A stretch of DNA of 64,000 nt from Camarhynchus parvulus (lineage: Eukaryota > Chordata > Aves > Passeriformes > Thraupidae), in assembly GCF_901933205.1 (NCBI RefSeq), contig NC_044591.1, positions 4,375,501-4,439,500 of the forward strand, given 5' to 3'. Of this stretch, positions 26,401 to 37,420 are shown piece by piece. The notes beneath the pieces are model-generated. The model saw only the letters and a program-made list of their open reading frames with translations, did no database searches and had not been told where the DNA came from. Made by a program: the position numbers and the translations under genes. Numbering within the stretch: the first letter of the stretch is position 1; each line of letters opens with the position of its first letter.

Positions 26401-29400
26401 CTCGGGGCCACAGCATCAGCAGCACATTCCCCCTATTTTTCCCAGTGCAAGCGAAGTCGAGTGAGGCGAATTCCAGCCTAGCACCTCCTGCCGAAGCAAG
26501 GACACAAGTCAGCCCCACTACAGCACCGTCCTGCAGCCGGGGCCACGTGCCGGCTGCCAGCACCGGCCGTGCCCCTCAGGATGGAGCAAAATGCAGTGAT
26601 GGAGCTTGCAGGAAATTATGTACATTTGCCCCAAACCTAATGAAAAATCTTGTAATCTCCTCCGCTTCCCTCTCTCACAAAGCTCCTTAGCTGGTAATCC
26701 TGCCGGCATCAGTGCCAGCGCCGGCTCCAGCGCGGGGGGGACCTGGCAGCAGTTGTCAGCCCCCAGAGGATGAGAAACCCCACAAATTTTGGTGGCAGCA
26801 GGGACATGCTCAAAGAAGGAACACCTTTGGGGTGTCTGTGCCAGCTGCTCCCATCAATAAATAATGTCCCCATGAATATTAGATGGGCTCTTGCCACTGT
26901 GTAAATGTTACCGCAGTCACTGCGAGCAGAGGGGAACCTGACCCACGGTGCAGCACGGCACGGCACAGTGCAGCACGGCAGGAGCCGGCAGAGCTGGCAG
27001 CTCCTGGGGCTTCACTGCAGTGGAGGACAAGGGGCACCCCTGTACTGTCACTGGAGAACAGCCACTGTCCTCAGCCCTGGTGTCCCCCAAAGCCTGACCT
27101 GGGGGTGCTGGGCCCTGCACCCCATTGCCTCACCTGCAATGCAAGGGGAGAGGTGCATTGGGCAGGGCAGCCCCATCCCTCTCAGGGGCTGTGGCCACAT
27201 CTCCAGCTGCCTGGAGTGTTCTCCTGACAAGGACATTGGCTGAAATCCTGATACACCTTGCATCGGGACCCACATGCAAAATTAATGATGCACCCGCTCT
27301 GTGATGCACACCCATCAGTCAGGAGGTGATGCAAACCCATCGGGCAGAGATGTACACCCCTCAGATGGAGATTTACACCCCTCAGGTGGAGAAGAACCCC
27401 TGCCAGGCAAAGAGGTACCCCTCCAGTCAGGCAGAGGTGCACCTGCATCAAATGGAGATTTACACCTCTGAGGCAGAAACAGCTCTTCAGCGCCTGTTTG
27501 CTCCAGGTGCCTAATGTTTAAAGCTCACAGGGTGTTTGCATCTGCAAATGCCCAAACAGCAAACAGGAATGTCAAGCGAGAAGCTCAAAGATCACCAAGC
27601 AGGAAAGTGCTAACGGCGCTGATCGGCTGCGCCTCTCCAAGGGCAGCGGCTCCTCCCAGCCTCGGCGCGGCACAGGGGAGCCGAGGTGAGCTCAGGTGAG
27701 AGCCGTTCTCCTGACGAGGTGTCACACCAGCACCGAGCAGCGTCCCCTGTGTCATCCCCTCAGCTCGGCCCTGGCTGCCCTCGCGGCGCTGCCTTACCTG
27801 TACTTCATGCCAGTGGCGCGGGCGGTGCTGTCGGCCAGGGAGAGCCCGTGCATCCGCAGGAACTCCTCCAGAGTCTTCACCCGCGCCGCCGCCCGCACAT
27901 CCCGCAGCCGCCGCAGCTCCAGCCCGTCGGCCGCCCGGGGGGCTGGGGGCAGCCCCCACTCGGGGCTGGGCCGGCTGGCCACGCTGCGCAGGCTCTCACT
28001 GTAGGTCATGGAGAGCATCCTGCCACCCGAGCGGGGGCTCTGCCGGCCAGCCACGCCGCCAAACACTCTGTGCTGCTACGGAGAGAGCTGGGAAAGCACA
28101 ACATGGGCTCCCTCGCCACTCAGGGCACGGCCCTGCCCGCATTGCCATGGCACAGTGGTGGCACCTACATGTGGGGACCCTAGCAAAGCCAGTCTTCAGC
28201 AGAGCAAAGCCTTGGCGTGAGAGCTGAAGCACAACAGGAGAAGCAGCAGGATAGGGATGCAGCAGACAGTCCGTATCTGAGGCTGCAGTGGTGCCTGCCA
28301 CAGCTGCCACGAGCCACGATGCAGCAGTGCAGCCTATGCCCAGCTGTGCTGGCTCCCAGCTTGTGCTGGGCTGCACTGGTTTGCATCCCTGCGAGGGACG
28401 CAGCGTGTCCCAGGAGCTGGCCAAGGCACGGCGAGCAGCAGCACGAGTACTGCTGGTGAGAATCTGGCACTGTGTGCCAGTGGGCAAGGAAAATCGGGAT
28501 GGGAACGGGGTCCCTGTGGGGCTCCCTGCAAAGGGTGGACATGGCAGAGGGTCTGTGGGCACTGGGTGCTCACTGTGCCTGCGTCACGCTGCCGCAATGT
28601 GCGCCACCAGCCAACACCTTCCCCACCGCCGCGGCAGCGACCTCCCAGCCGGTGCGGCTGCTGAAAATAGCCTGCTGCAGGGTGGGCTCTCACACACCCC
28701 GGTCCTGGCTGTCTGTGTGCCTGGGACCTCACTGCTGGTGGCACCCGTTCGATTTCTGTGCCTCTCTCCGCAACTTCTCTCGTTTTCAGCGTCTGCAGGG
28801 AGCTGGGGCCAAAACGGTGGTGTTGGTGCCAGAGTGGCCGCTGGGGATGCACTGTGACACATCTACACCCGCATCAGGCTCCAGCCAGGCTCCCACTGGT
28901 GGTTTTTTCTTTCCCTGTGAAGCTCAAATTGACAGCTGCAGGAGCCAAAAGTGAAGGGCTCTCTGCCACTGAGGTGTGACCTCCAGAGGAAAGGAGAAGG
29001 AAGCCCAGAGGATATGGAGTAGCAGCTGGCCAGGTATGACCAAAACCCTGGGGGTCCTCCAGTGCTGCCAGAGACCACTCTGTGCTCTTCCTGCTCCATA
29101 GCAAGACTTCGGGAAAACCAGGACACATGGAAAGGAAACCTTTCCCTCTGTTGTGGCAAAGCCAAACTGAATCCTGGTCCTCAGCCTCTTCCTGCCACAC
29201 CTCAAAGCTGGAGACTGCACCTGGTACCTCCAGCACCAGCCCTTCTCTGTGGCTGGTAGCTTTAATTAGGGCAATGCTAGTGGCTCCTGCTGGGTATGGG
29301 CACCTGGTGGAATCTCCTTGTTCCCAGTGGGATCTCCTTGCCCTGGTAGGATCCCCTCACCTGACAGCAGTAAGGAGAAACCTGAGCTGGCTGCACTACT

Positions 29401-31808
29401 GCTTACAGCACTCAAATGGCTGCAGCAAGCAGAGCTGGGGGTTTGATCTGGGCTGCTCTGAGGAATGGGGTGGGAATCCACCAACTGCCCTATCTCGACA
29501 CTTCCCTGATTTTTGGCAGAACAGAACTGGATGGCCAAGAGAGGGTGGAGGTGGTGGGTGCATTCATGGCCATTTGATAGCAGAAATCCCAGCGCTCCTG
29601 GGATGAGTGGCAGCAGGGCTGCAGGATAAGCTGTGCCATGCCCAAGCAGGAGAGGCTGTTTTGCATGGAAGGAGCAGGGATGGAGGACAGAGCACAGGCT
29701 CTGCGGGATAACAGCATTGTTAGCAGCATCAGGGGTACAACAAGTGGGTGACAGGCAGGGCAGCTGCCCGGAGAGATATCTGCCCAGCCTGCCTTGCCTT
29801 GCACCCACCAGCCTGCCTAAAGCCAGGAAGACCCCAAACTCCAAAAAAAAACCACCCTAAGCCATCAAATCCCGAGTCACCCCGCACGGAAAATCTCCCC
29901 TGCTGCCCACAGCCGCTGCCCCGGGGCGATGCCCATCCCCGCTCATCGCCCACCGTGCCCAGCCCCGACTCACCGCGCCGGGGAAGCTGCTCAGCAGCAG
30001 CAGCAGCGCGCAGCTCTGGGCCGCCGGGCTGCCCCAGGGCAGATATAAGAGCGGCGGTGGCCGCGTTGTTTTGCATTAGGGGAGTGTCGGAGCTTGGCGT
30101 CCAAAGCACTTGGCGGCTGCGCCGGGCCCCCAGCGTCCGGCTTCTCGCCGCGCTCCATTAGCCCTATTAGGGGATTTTCTTCCTTGCGAAGGGGAGTTAA
30201 ATTATTCATGGCGCCTCACTAAAAGCCCGGGGATGTGCCGCTGCTTTATCAACGCTGGCACCGCCCGGCCCTCGCCCTGCGGTGACAGGTCCCCTGTCAC
30301 CAGCACACAGGGCGGTGGCGACGGCTGGACACTGAGGCCATCAGGGAGCCGAGACGGTGCCCTGAGGCAGACACAGCCCTCCTGTGGTCCCCGCGGCAGT
30401 GCAGTCAGAGCTGGGCTGTGGCAGGACCGATGGCAGGACTGAAAGGCAGCCTCCAGCAGGAGGGAGCCCCGAAACGGAACCGGGTGATGAACACACGTGG
30501 CTGCTGCCTGAAGGCAGCTACGGATGAGCTCCTGCCTGTTGGCCTTGGGAGCCTTTTGCACCACATGTGTCCAGTGGTTCAGACCAGTTTGGCAACCCAA
30601 ACTTGCCCATTGCTGGGTCTTGGCAGTGCTGGTGGCAGCACTGGGACAGACACTGTCAGTGCCACTGAGCCATCCCATTGCCAACCTGCCTCACCTCCTC
30701 CCGTCACGTGTGGGATGGAGTAGGGGGGCTACACTTTTGTCGAGGGGAAGCCCCCAGTCCCTCACCCCACAGCAGCCAGGCCAGACCCAGTCCCACACCA
30801 CTGGGCTGCTGTGGCCCTGGGAGTGCTGGAGCAGCTGCTGGCAGAGTGTGTGGGGAAGTGCCGCCCTCACTTCAGACAGTAAAAGGGTGATGGAGGCGAA
30901 TGTTGCCTCCTGAACCACTTTGAGACTGCTCCTAATAGCAGGAGCCACAGACCAGCTGGCTGGTTTCCCAGAGCTGCTCTTGGGAAAAGCTAAGGGCTTC
31001 TCCAGGCACAGAACTGGCATGGGACGCTCCCCCAAGCTGAGCTGAGCCCCACACCCCACAGTGGCTGACCCCCACAGCCATGTGGCCACACTGTGCTACT
31101 TGAACAGCCTGTGAGAACAGTCCCCCCACCCAGCCACACCCCAGGGTCCCCACACTGCACTTCTGAACCCACGAGCAGGCGATGCCACACATGTGATGCC
31201 CATCCCACACACAGGGACCCTGGCACACCGGGCAGGGCAGTGCTGTGCCAGCATTATCTGGGCATGGGCAGGAGCCACAGCCACTTGCTGGGGGGGTTTT
31301 GGGGAGGGGGAAGGGCCTGGTTACCTGTAGAACTGGAGCTGGCGCTTGGGGCTCCCGTATCTCGCGCTTCCGACAGCAAAGGGGAGAGAGAAGAAAGATG
31401 CCACAAACCCCGTTAGAAAGGAGGAGCAGGAGTGAGTGGCAGAGTCAGTGGCTGTGGGAAGGGCCAGTGGCACCCACCTATGTCACAGCACAGTGGACAC
31501 TGCAGCAGGCACTGGCACGACCCTGAAAGTGCCCTCTATGCCCATAACAGGCACCAGCGCCCCAAAACGCTGCTGCTGTGTGAGGATTTTGTGCTGGAAT
31601 CCTTTGCACAAAGCATGCCAGGGCAGTTTAGGAGTATCAGAGCAGTTTCAGGGAGCGTGGTGGTTCTGGGTTGCCACAGGCTTGGGTTTGAAGCCCCACA
31701 GAGTCCCCCCAGCGCTGCCCTGCAGCCTTACCTGTAAATCATCCCTGGGGAGCCCGTCTGCCGCAGCGAGAGTCGCGCTGGGGAGTCAGTGGTGGATTCG
31801 GGATACAT
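19071..31808 (-). CDS. KCNAB2: KCNAB2, voltage-gated potassium channel beta-2 subunit
   Basis: Cytoplasmic Kv1 beta subunit with an aldo-keto reductase fold that binds NADPH, docks under the channel T1 domain and promotes surface and axonal targeting. Standard isoform exons in transcript order: 31732-31808 (ATG at 31806-31808), 31325-31366, 23360-23403, 22975-23012, 22718-22797, 22236-22280, 22027-22071, 21913-21956, 21703-21789, 20487-20572, 20151-20271, 19935-20029, 19629-19749, 19460-19548, 19071-19160 (stop TAA at 19071-19073). About 367 residues, the family length, with all phases joining. Catalytic positions are present: Asp and Tyr in [12 protein letters not shown], Lys in [11 protein letters not shown], Asn in VFANRPDPN. 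It is KCNAB2 rather than KCNAB1/3 because of the MYPEST N terminus and the GINLFD and DNGI residues. Two further first exons are listed separately. Confidence 0.96.
24060..24200. promoter_or_regulatory. Small CpG-rich patch with RFX X-box-like site in a KCNAB2 intron
   Basis: A short CpG cluster (many CCGCC, GGCGCC) in an otherwise ordinary intron. It contains GTCGCATAGCAAC at 24090-24102, matching the X-box pattern GTNRCC-N(0-3)-RGYAAC at 11 of 12 positions. No exon was recognised beside it. Confidence 0.4.
25565..25776 (-). CDS. KCNAB2: KCNAB2 alternative first coding exon 1c (Kv-beta1.1-like N terminus)
   Basis: ATG at 25774-25776, encoding 71 residues that start [20 protein letters not shown] and end VKQPGMKYR. 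The last Arg codon is split CG/G by a GTAGGA donor and joins in frame to the common NLGKSG exon. This resembles the Kv-beta1.1 and Kv-beta3 N terminus (remembered MQVSIACTE start, KQTGMKYR end), which includes the cysteine at position 7 tied to redox-sensitive N-type inactivation in beta1. Upstream sequence is CpG-rich. Whether mammalian KCNAB2 has this exon is not known to me. Confidence 0.85.
26027..26374. repeat. 174-bp tandem duplication upstream of KCNAB2 exon 1c
   Basis: Two head-to-tail copies (26027-26200 and 26201-26374) with a constant offset of 172-174 bp. Shared blocks include CCGCTGGGCATC, CACGGCTCCGCTTTGGGG, CCGAAATTAAACCCTCTGG and GGCTCTCCCGCGGCAGAG. The copies differ at only a few positions and keep most CpGs. 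Confidence 0.92.
27290..27480. repeat. Degenerate 21-26-bp minisatellite
   Basis: Imperfect copies of a unit like CAGATGGAGATTTACACCCCT in the KCNAB2 intron upstream of exon 1c. Both strands show artefactual repetitive peptides. Confidence 0.7.
27798..28067 (-). CDS. KCNAB2: KCNAB2 alternative N-terminal exon 1b (Kv-beta1.2-like N terminus)
   Basis: Probable ATG at 28016-28018, encoding about 74 residues from [18 protein letters not shown] to ATGMKYR, with Arg split AG/G by a GTAAGG donor into the common core. The segment [20 protein letters not shown] resembles the VEKFLRVHGISLQETT segment I remember from the longer KCNAB1 N terminus. An acceptor (TAGCAGCACAG) ends at 28068, so this may be the second exon of its transcript; the frame is open up to that acceptor, so initiation further upstream is possible. 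Confidence 0.82.
28068..31324 (-). other. KCNAB2: KCNAB2 intronic sequence between exons 1b and 2
   Basis: Apart from the candidate first exon at 29974, no coding exon was recognised. A CpG-rich patch spans about 29880-30240. Just beside it, 30150-30230 is AT-richer (TTAAATTATTCATGG) and may be a regulatory element. Long frames around 28.3-29.8 kb lack family resemblance. Confidence 0.5.
29974..30075 (-). other. KCNAB2: Candidate first exon for the KCNAB2 1b isoform
   Basis: On the minus strand a strong donor (CGGCGCG then GTGAGTC) bounds a GC-rich segment containing CTTATATCTG and a GCTGCT run. It lies about 1.9 kb upstream of exon 1b. An ATG-initiated frame ([16 protein letters not shown]) is open, but its phase does not fit the exon 1b acceptor, so I favour a noncoding exon. 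The 5' limit is approximate. Confidence 0.35.
31325..31366 (-). CDS. KCNAB2: KCNAB2 exon 2, 14-residue optional segment
   Basis: A 42-nt exon encoding [14 protein letters not shown] with codons split at both ends, joining the MYPEST exon to the common core. Its length, a multiple of three, matches the 14 residues I remember as alternatively skipped in mammalian KCNAB2, so both isoforms could be made here. Confidence 0.93.
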
Positions 31809-31850
31809 GGAGCCAGCCTGGGCTCCCCGGAGCCACTCGCCGCCTCACCC
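31732..31850 (-). CDS. KCNAB2: KCNAB2 standard N-terminal exon 1a (MYPEST)
   Basis: ATG at 31806-31808 starts [20 protein letters not shown], nearly identical to the remembered mammalian N terminus; donor GTAAGG follows at 31731. A pyrimidine-rich tract and CTGTGGCAG acceptor precede the exon, so it begins at 31850 and is preceded by at least one noncoding exon. Confidence 0.93.
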
Positions 31851-34379
31851 CTGCCACAGGGGAAGAGGAAAAGAGGAAGAAATGAATTTTTTGGGGCACG
31901 CGCACAACGGCACTTCCTGTTGCAGGAGATCTGAGCCAGATGTGGCACTGGCAGCAGTGTGGGCACAGCAGCTCTGCCGGCCTCGGACCCTGGGGCTCAC
32001 ACCCTGACCCACTGATCCCAAAACCATCTAATCTCAGCCCTGTTCCTCTGGTTTCCCAGCTTGGCTGCTCTCTCCAAACTTCTGGGGGTCCTGAGATCTC
32101 AGGAAATGGTAAGGAAATGCGGGTCTGAAAAATGAAACATTCTGAAAACCCTGAAGCTGACCCTGAGGGTCCCTCTGAAAGGGACAAGCTAAGGGGAGGA
32201 AAACAGTCTGGCTTTTCCTGCAGCCCACACGTGACTGACTGTGTGCACAGGGGTGAGGGAGCTCCAAGGGAAAGGAGGGCTCACCCCCAGGCACCCCTGG
32301 ACTCTCCTTGTCCCTGTCCCCATGGCAGGGGCATCCAGCATGACTCCCTGGGAGCCGTGCCCCTGCTCCTGCAACACTGTCAGCACTTTCAAGTATCACA
32401 GAAAACAATGACACTTCCCTACAGAACTGGGGCTGGGATTTAAATTTATCCCTTCTTTCTTTAGGCCGGTGAGATGCCATCTTTACACTGCAGATCACAA
32501 GCTGCTCTGTTTCCCAGATGGGGCCTGAGAGCTCTCTGGGCTCCCTCCTGGCTGCCCTGGGCTCAGTGGGAGCATGGCCTTACACAGTGTGCTCATGTCC
32601 TGGCACGCATCCCGCCTGCATCCTGGCACAGCACGCCTGCATCCTGCATCCCTCCCGCATTCTGGCACAGCGTGCCTGCATCCTGGCACTGTGTGCTTGC
32701 ATATTGCATCCTGCCTGCATCCCAGCAGGGCACGCTTGCATCCTGCATCCCTCCTGCATCCCAGCATAGTGTGCCAGCATCCCGCATCCCTCCCGCATCC
32801 TGCATCCCTCCGGCATCCCGGCCCGGCGTGCCTGCATCCCGGCGCAGCCCCTGCAGCCCACGCAGCCCAATGGCAGCGGCTGCGGCAGCCGAGCCCATCC
32901 CCGCGGAGCCGCCCACCCGCCCACCGCAGCTCCCGGCCGGGCTGCAGCCCCCGGCACAGATCCCCATCGCCCTCCTCCTGAGCGCGGCAGGAGTGCGGCT
33001 CCTTTGGCCACAGCCGCGCTGGAGCCCAGGGAGCCTCACTCAGTAAAGCCGGGTTTATTTTCCAGAAGTCAGGAGGGAGTCGCTCTCTCCCAAACCCGCA
33101 GCACTGACCTGAGCCCGGAGCAGGACCATGCCGAGCCCTACAACCAGGACCCGGCTGAGCCTCCCGAGCCCTTGTGACCCCCAGCTTCTCAGGGTGCTGG
33201 GAGTGTTGGTTCCACAGCTCCCACAGCCTCTCCTGGTGCCTGCAGCACCACCGGGTCAGCAGCAGCCTCCAGACAGGCACTGTCCTGCCCGCTCATGCCA
33301 GCTCAATGCCACTTCATTGGGGTGGCAAAACAAAGCTGAGGGAAGCTGTCCTGCAGCGGGGACAGCTGGACCCCCGTGTCCCAGCACAGCCATGCAGCTC
33401 CTTGCTCGCACTGCCACAATCCTGGACTCCTGTGTGGCTCAGGACTGGCTGATTCTGTATCCCCGACTGTGGTGCCCCCAGGAGTGCAGATCTCCACAAT
33501 TTTCAGCAGAACCTGGCGCCCCTTCCCTGCTGCCTCTCAGCGATACTGTGGAGACCAAGTGCAGTTTCTGGCAGTGCTAGAGGGACTTTGCTGGCAAGCA
33601 CGGCTGGACCATGGGCACATGGGTCAGGGCTCTGCACCCTGAGGAGACAAAGTGTGCCAGCGTTTGGGACCAGTTCATCCCTCTGAGCTCTCTGAGCCAA
33701 AGGTACCACCAAAAGTCCAATCCCCTCTGTGTCAGCAGCTTGGTGCTTCCCCAAGACTGCTCCTGCACCTCCAGCTTCCTCATGGCACAACTCAGCTGTC
33801 AGTCTGCAACTGCGGGAGTTTCAGCAATGGCCCGAGAGGGAAGAAAAGTGTTTTCTTCTGCAGGATGCACCCAGGAGTCAGGTGAAGGACACCCTCACGA
33901 TTTGTGCTTCCACCAAGGTCTATTCCCATCCCTGGCAGCACAAAGGGGTACAGGAGTGTGGATGCTGCGACATGGATGGTTTATGGCTGGGAAGCCCCGG
34001 GAGCTGGGCCAGCATGGGGGGGACTACACACTGCAGCCTGCCAGACATGCTGCCATCAGAGCAGGAGTGGGTGAAACTGGACATGGAATTAATGCAAATT
34101 TAGGGATGAAACTGCTGCTTCTGGTGAGCTCAATCCTCCAAGGGTGAAGCCCTGGGGCAGGGAGAGCTGGGGGACCCTTGCCCTGGGCACCCCCCAGCAT
34201 CCTGCCCAAGTCAGGTGAGGGATGCAGGTAATGTCGCATCTCCCCACGCCAGGTGCCTGTCCCCATATTTCTCCCCCTTTTTCACTGTGTTTGCAGCACA
34301 GTGAAATGCCCCCCTCCACGCCAGGGGGAAGGTGACTTTAGCTCAATGACTCACGCTGCCCTGCCCTCGGCACCTCCTG
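31851..34379 (-). other. KCNAB2: KCNAB2 5' intronic sequence
   Basis: No exon recognised apart from the minisatellite at 32.6 kb. The several open frames at 33.1-34.2 kb lack domain resemblance or paired splice signals. Confidence 0.5.
32600..32850. repeat. CATCC/GCATCC minisatellite in a KCNAB2 intron
   Basis: Irregular copies of CATCCYGCATCC and GGCACAGCGTGCCTG, roughly 30 bp per higher-order unit. The array stays open in several frames, producing long repetitive ORFs on the minus strand that are not genes. Confidence 0.85.
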
Positions 34380-35390
34380 TCACCTCCTGCCGTCACCTCC
34401 GTGCTCATGCCCCGTGCTGGTCCCGTGCCCCCCCCCCCCCGGCTGCACCGGCGCCGCAGGGATCCGCAGAGCAGCAGCCCTGCCCCTTCCTTTGGCCCGG
34501 GAGCCTCTTTTGCGGCGCAGCATCTCCCAGCCCACCAGGGGCCTCCGACCGCCCGGGTGGGCTCCCGCGCCTTCCCCAGCCCATCCTCATCATCATCATC
34601 GCGACAACGCGGCAGGCGGGCGCTGGGGACTCAGCTGCGACACGTGAGGTCGCCCGTGACCGCCGAAGCTCCGGCACCGGCGCTGCTCAGCTGCCCGAGT
34701 CAATGACACAGCCCAACAGCACCGGGGTTATTCCGGCTTTGCCGTCACGTACACCAGAGCCAAAGTAACGGGGTCCACGCGGGTCCCTGGTGTGCGACAC
34801 TGCTGGGTCCCCGGTGTGTGACACCGCCAGCTCCCCGCGGTGCCGTGGCTGCCGGCCAGGCACGGCTGAGCCACGGCCGCGGTAGCCAGCACCGCTCCTA
34901 CCTGTCTCCGGTGCTCGGGCGGAGGGCGATGCGCGGTCGGGAGGCACAAGGCACCGAGTCAGACCCGGCTGCGGGCTCCGCGGCTCTCGGGAAGCGGCGC
35001 CGGTGCCGAGCAGCTGCTACGGCCGGCGGCAAAGGCAGCGGATGACGGTTCCTACCCCATTCCCGCTCCGTCCTCGGGAAAAGGCGTCTGGCAGAGGGGG
35101 AAGGCGAGCCCAGCGCGCCCCGGGATGCGACAGCACCCAAGGATGCTGCAGAGCCGCTCTCACATCCTGACTCGGCAAGTTTGGCTCCGCCGGTGGCGGC
35201 AGCCGGCTCCCGATCCCGCCGGTGCCTTTAACCGTGTCGGCGCCGCAGCCCGGCACCGGCAGCGCGTGGGCGAGCGAGCGGCTGCCACCAGCCGCCCCTG
35301 CGCAGCTCAGGCGGGGGAAGGCTCGTCCGGGGCCACGGGGAGCCTGGGCAGGAGCTGCATCATCACTGCCTCACATCGCGCCGGGTGTGT
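34380..35390. promoter_or_regulatory. CpG island, probable main KCNAB2 promoter
   Basis: About 1 kb of CpG-dense sequence with GGCGGG-like boxes, flanked by CpG-poor DNA. It lies upstream of the standard KCNAB2 exons and contains the minus-strand donor at 34901. A poly-C run sits at about 34429-34440. Confidence 0.6.
34902..35290 (-). other. KCNAB2: Candidate noncoding first exon of KCNAB2 in a CpG island
   Basis: On the minus strand CGGAGACAG followed by GTAGGA forms a good 5' splice site in dense CpG sequence 3 kb upstream of exon 1a, whose acceptor needs such a partner. A second weaker donor lies near 35051. The transcription start is not defined, so the high coordinate is nominal. Confidence 0.4.
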
Positions 35391-36559
35391 TTCTCTTAAA
35401 ATAATCAAATACAGCGTCGGCAGTGATGCTGCAGGGTTGCCTCCAGCTGCCGCGTTCTGCCACTGGTCACCCATCCTCCTTGTGCTCATCACGCCTTCTC
35501 AGTGCCTTTGGCTTTTTGGCTATCTTGGGTAAAAAAAAACCACCAGCCCGGAGCGTGCCACCTCAGTAAGTGGAGCAGGCTGGTCCCTGTGGCAGTGCGA
35601 CTCAGTGATCCCGCAGTGATAACAACACCAGTGCAGCTGGATCTAACAGGAGAACTTGAGGCCAAGCCAGCAAAAAGGGGCCAGGGTTTGGGGCAGGCTG
35701 CTCACGCAGGGGTGCTCTGGCAGCTATAAATTAGGAAAACCTGGTTCCTCTCCCTCAGCTGAGTCCTGTTCAGCTCCATGGCAGCATCTTGGCACTTCCT
35801 CTGCCATTTCAGCACGGTCCTGGCAGCGACGGGGCCAATAAGCACAGTGCCTGCTCCAAACCACGCTGACACTGACAGGGACCACTCAGCACTGCCAGGG
35901 TGCCCACTTTCCATGCCACAAGCACTTCCAGTAACAGGCAGGGAAGGTCATAAACCCCGTCCCATTTGGGGATGCTCCCAGCACCAGCCCATCAGCGGCT
36001 TTGCTACCCCCACAGATGGTGGGAGCCATGTGCCAAATGGATCAGCTCCTGCTCCGTGATGCATCTGACCCACAGACCCGCAGGCCATGAGCAGGAGGTG
36101 ACAGCTGGCCCTGCCACCCTCCTCATCAAAACAATAATAGTAATAATGAATAAAAACCAGCAGCTCTCTTGAATCTGCCGTTGGCAGCTCCATGTAGAGG
36201 AATTTTCTGCTCACCAGCTGGAAAATCACTGCATATATGCAACAGGCCTGGATAGGGGATGTGACAGAGACTGGGTACATCTCGCCCAGCCTGCTCTGGC
36301 ACTCACCCACTGCTGCGCCGTGGCTCCCAGCAATGCTTGGGGAAGAAACCTGTGGTTTTGGGAAGCAGGCTGGGCGCCCTGCCCATACCTGCCAGCAGCA
36401 CAGACCATGTCTCACCTGGATGAGAGCCTGTGGTGCCTGCGTGAGCAGTGCCGTGCTGGCCGCAGGCTGAACAGGCACGGGGCCTATGGGGATCCCCATC
36501 ATGATGAAAACAGCCCCAAAACAATGCAGACTGGTGAGACAGAAGCTCAGGAGCTTCAG
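35391..36559. other. Intergenic segment between KCNAB2 and NPHP4 promoters
   Basis: No gene recognised. Includes an A-run at about 35530 and a TAATAATAATGAATAAA-like stretch near 36130-36155. Frames such as the minus-strand one at 35948-36694 show no family match. Confidence 0.5.
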
Positions 36560-37420
36560 GCCTGGCAGAAGAAATGGTGAGGCAGCGGCACCTGGGCTGC
36601 GAGGCGACCGGGGACCTGCCACAGGGCTCGGGGCTCCTTCCATCCGCAGCCCGCCGGTCACCGAGACAAGGAACGGACTAAGAAACGGCAGCAAACTGAA
36701 GGGAGCTGCGGGAACCGCGGCGTTTGACTCACTGTGCGCAAATCGGCTCGGGGGAAAATCTCATCTTCCCACCCCCGTGTCACTGGGCTTTGCCGGCGGC
36801 TCACACCGTGTCACCGGGGCTCCTGCCCTGCCGCTGTACAGAGACAGGCCGCAGGCTGCCGGAGCATCACGAACAGCGTTCGCCTCGCCTGGCTGCGGGA
36901 ACGAAGGGACAGCCAACCTCTCCGCATCCCCGCGCAGCCCGGGGTCCCGCTGGGCCGAGAGCAGACGGCGGGGCGAGGGCCCCTCTCTCCGCACCAGGGA
37001 GCATCGCGAGGGGCATGCGGCGGGGTGGTCTCGCCCGTAGCGCTGCCCGCGGCCCTGCCCGGTCCCACCGCCCCCGCCATAGCCCGGTGGTCCCGCCGGC
37101 CCCGCGCCCCCGCACCTGCCCCGCGTCCGCCGCTCCCGCCGCTCCGCCGCCCGCCCTCGTGGGGGGCGGCCCCGCCCCGCCGCGCCTGGCCCCGCCCCCC
37201 CACCGCCCATTGGCCGCGCCGCCCGCCTCTCGCGCCGCATGCAAATGACGAGGACGCTGCGCCGTCCCCATTGGCTGCAGGGTCGGCCGGGCCCAGCGCG
37301 AGGACCCGCCCCGCGCGGTGCGGCACCATCGCCCTAGTAACCCGATGCTGAGCCGGGCGCGACCACCCGCTCTGAAAGGGGGAGGCCGCCGCTGCCGCCG
37401 TCGGTTTCATCCTGCCGCCG
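36560..37420 (+). promoter_or_regulatory. NPHP4 CpG-island promoter
   Basis: Dense CpG sequence immediately upstream of the noncoding exon. Two inverted CCAAT boxes (ATTGG at 37209-37213 and 37270-37274), a perfect octamer ATGCAAAT (37239-37246) and an RFX X-box-like sequence ATCGCC-CT-AGTAAC (37328-37341) lie within 400 bp of the exon 1 donor. X-boxes bound by RFX factors are characteristic of cilia genes, which suits NPHP4. A minus-strand donor-like GCAG/GTGCGG near 37111 hints at possible divergent transcription. Confidence 0.65.

Noticed and set aside
29930..30075. [16 protein letters not shown] frame as a coding first exon of KCNAB2
   Set aside because: Its donor leaves phase 1, while the exon 1b acceptor needs a different phase and direct joining to the core is unsupported. 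Kept only as a possible noncoding exon.
32495..33280. Long minus-strand frame (261 codons) with repeated RRDAGC/GCRRDA peptides
   Set aside because: It is the minisatellite at 32.6 kb read in an open frame. Several frames on both strands are open through it, with no start context, splice logic or known domain.
36734..37410. Proline/arginine/alanine-rich frames of up to 205 codons near the NPHP4 promoter
   Set aside because: CpG-island DNA lacks stop codons by composition. Frames are open on both strands at once and resemble no protein.
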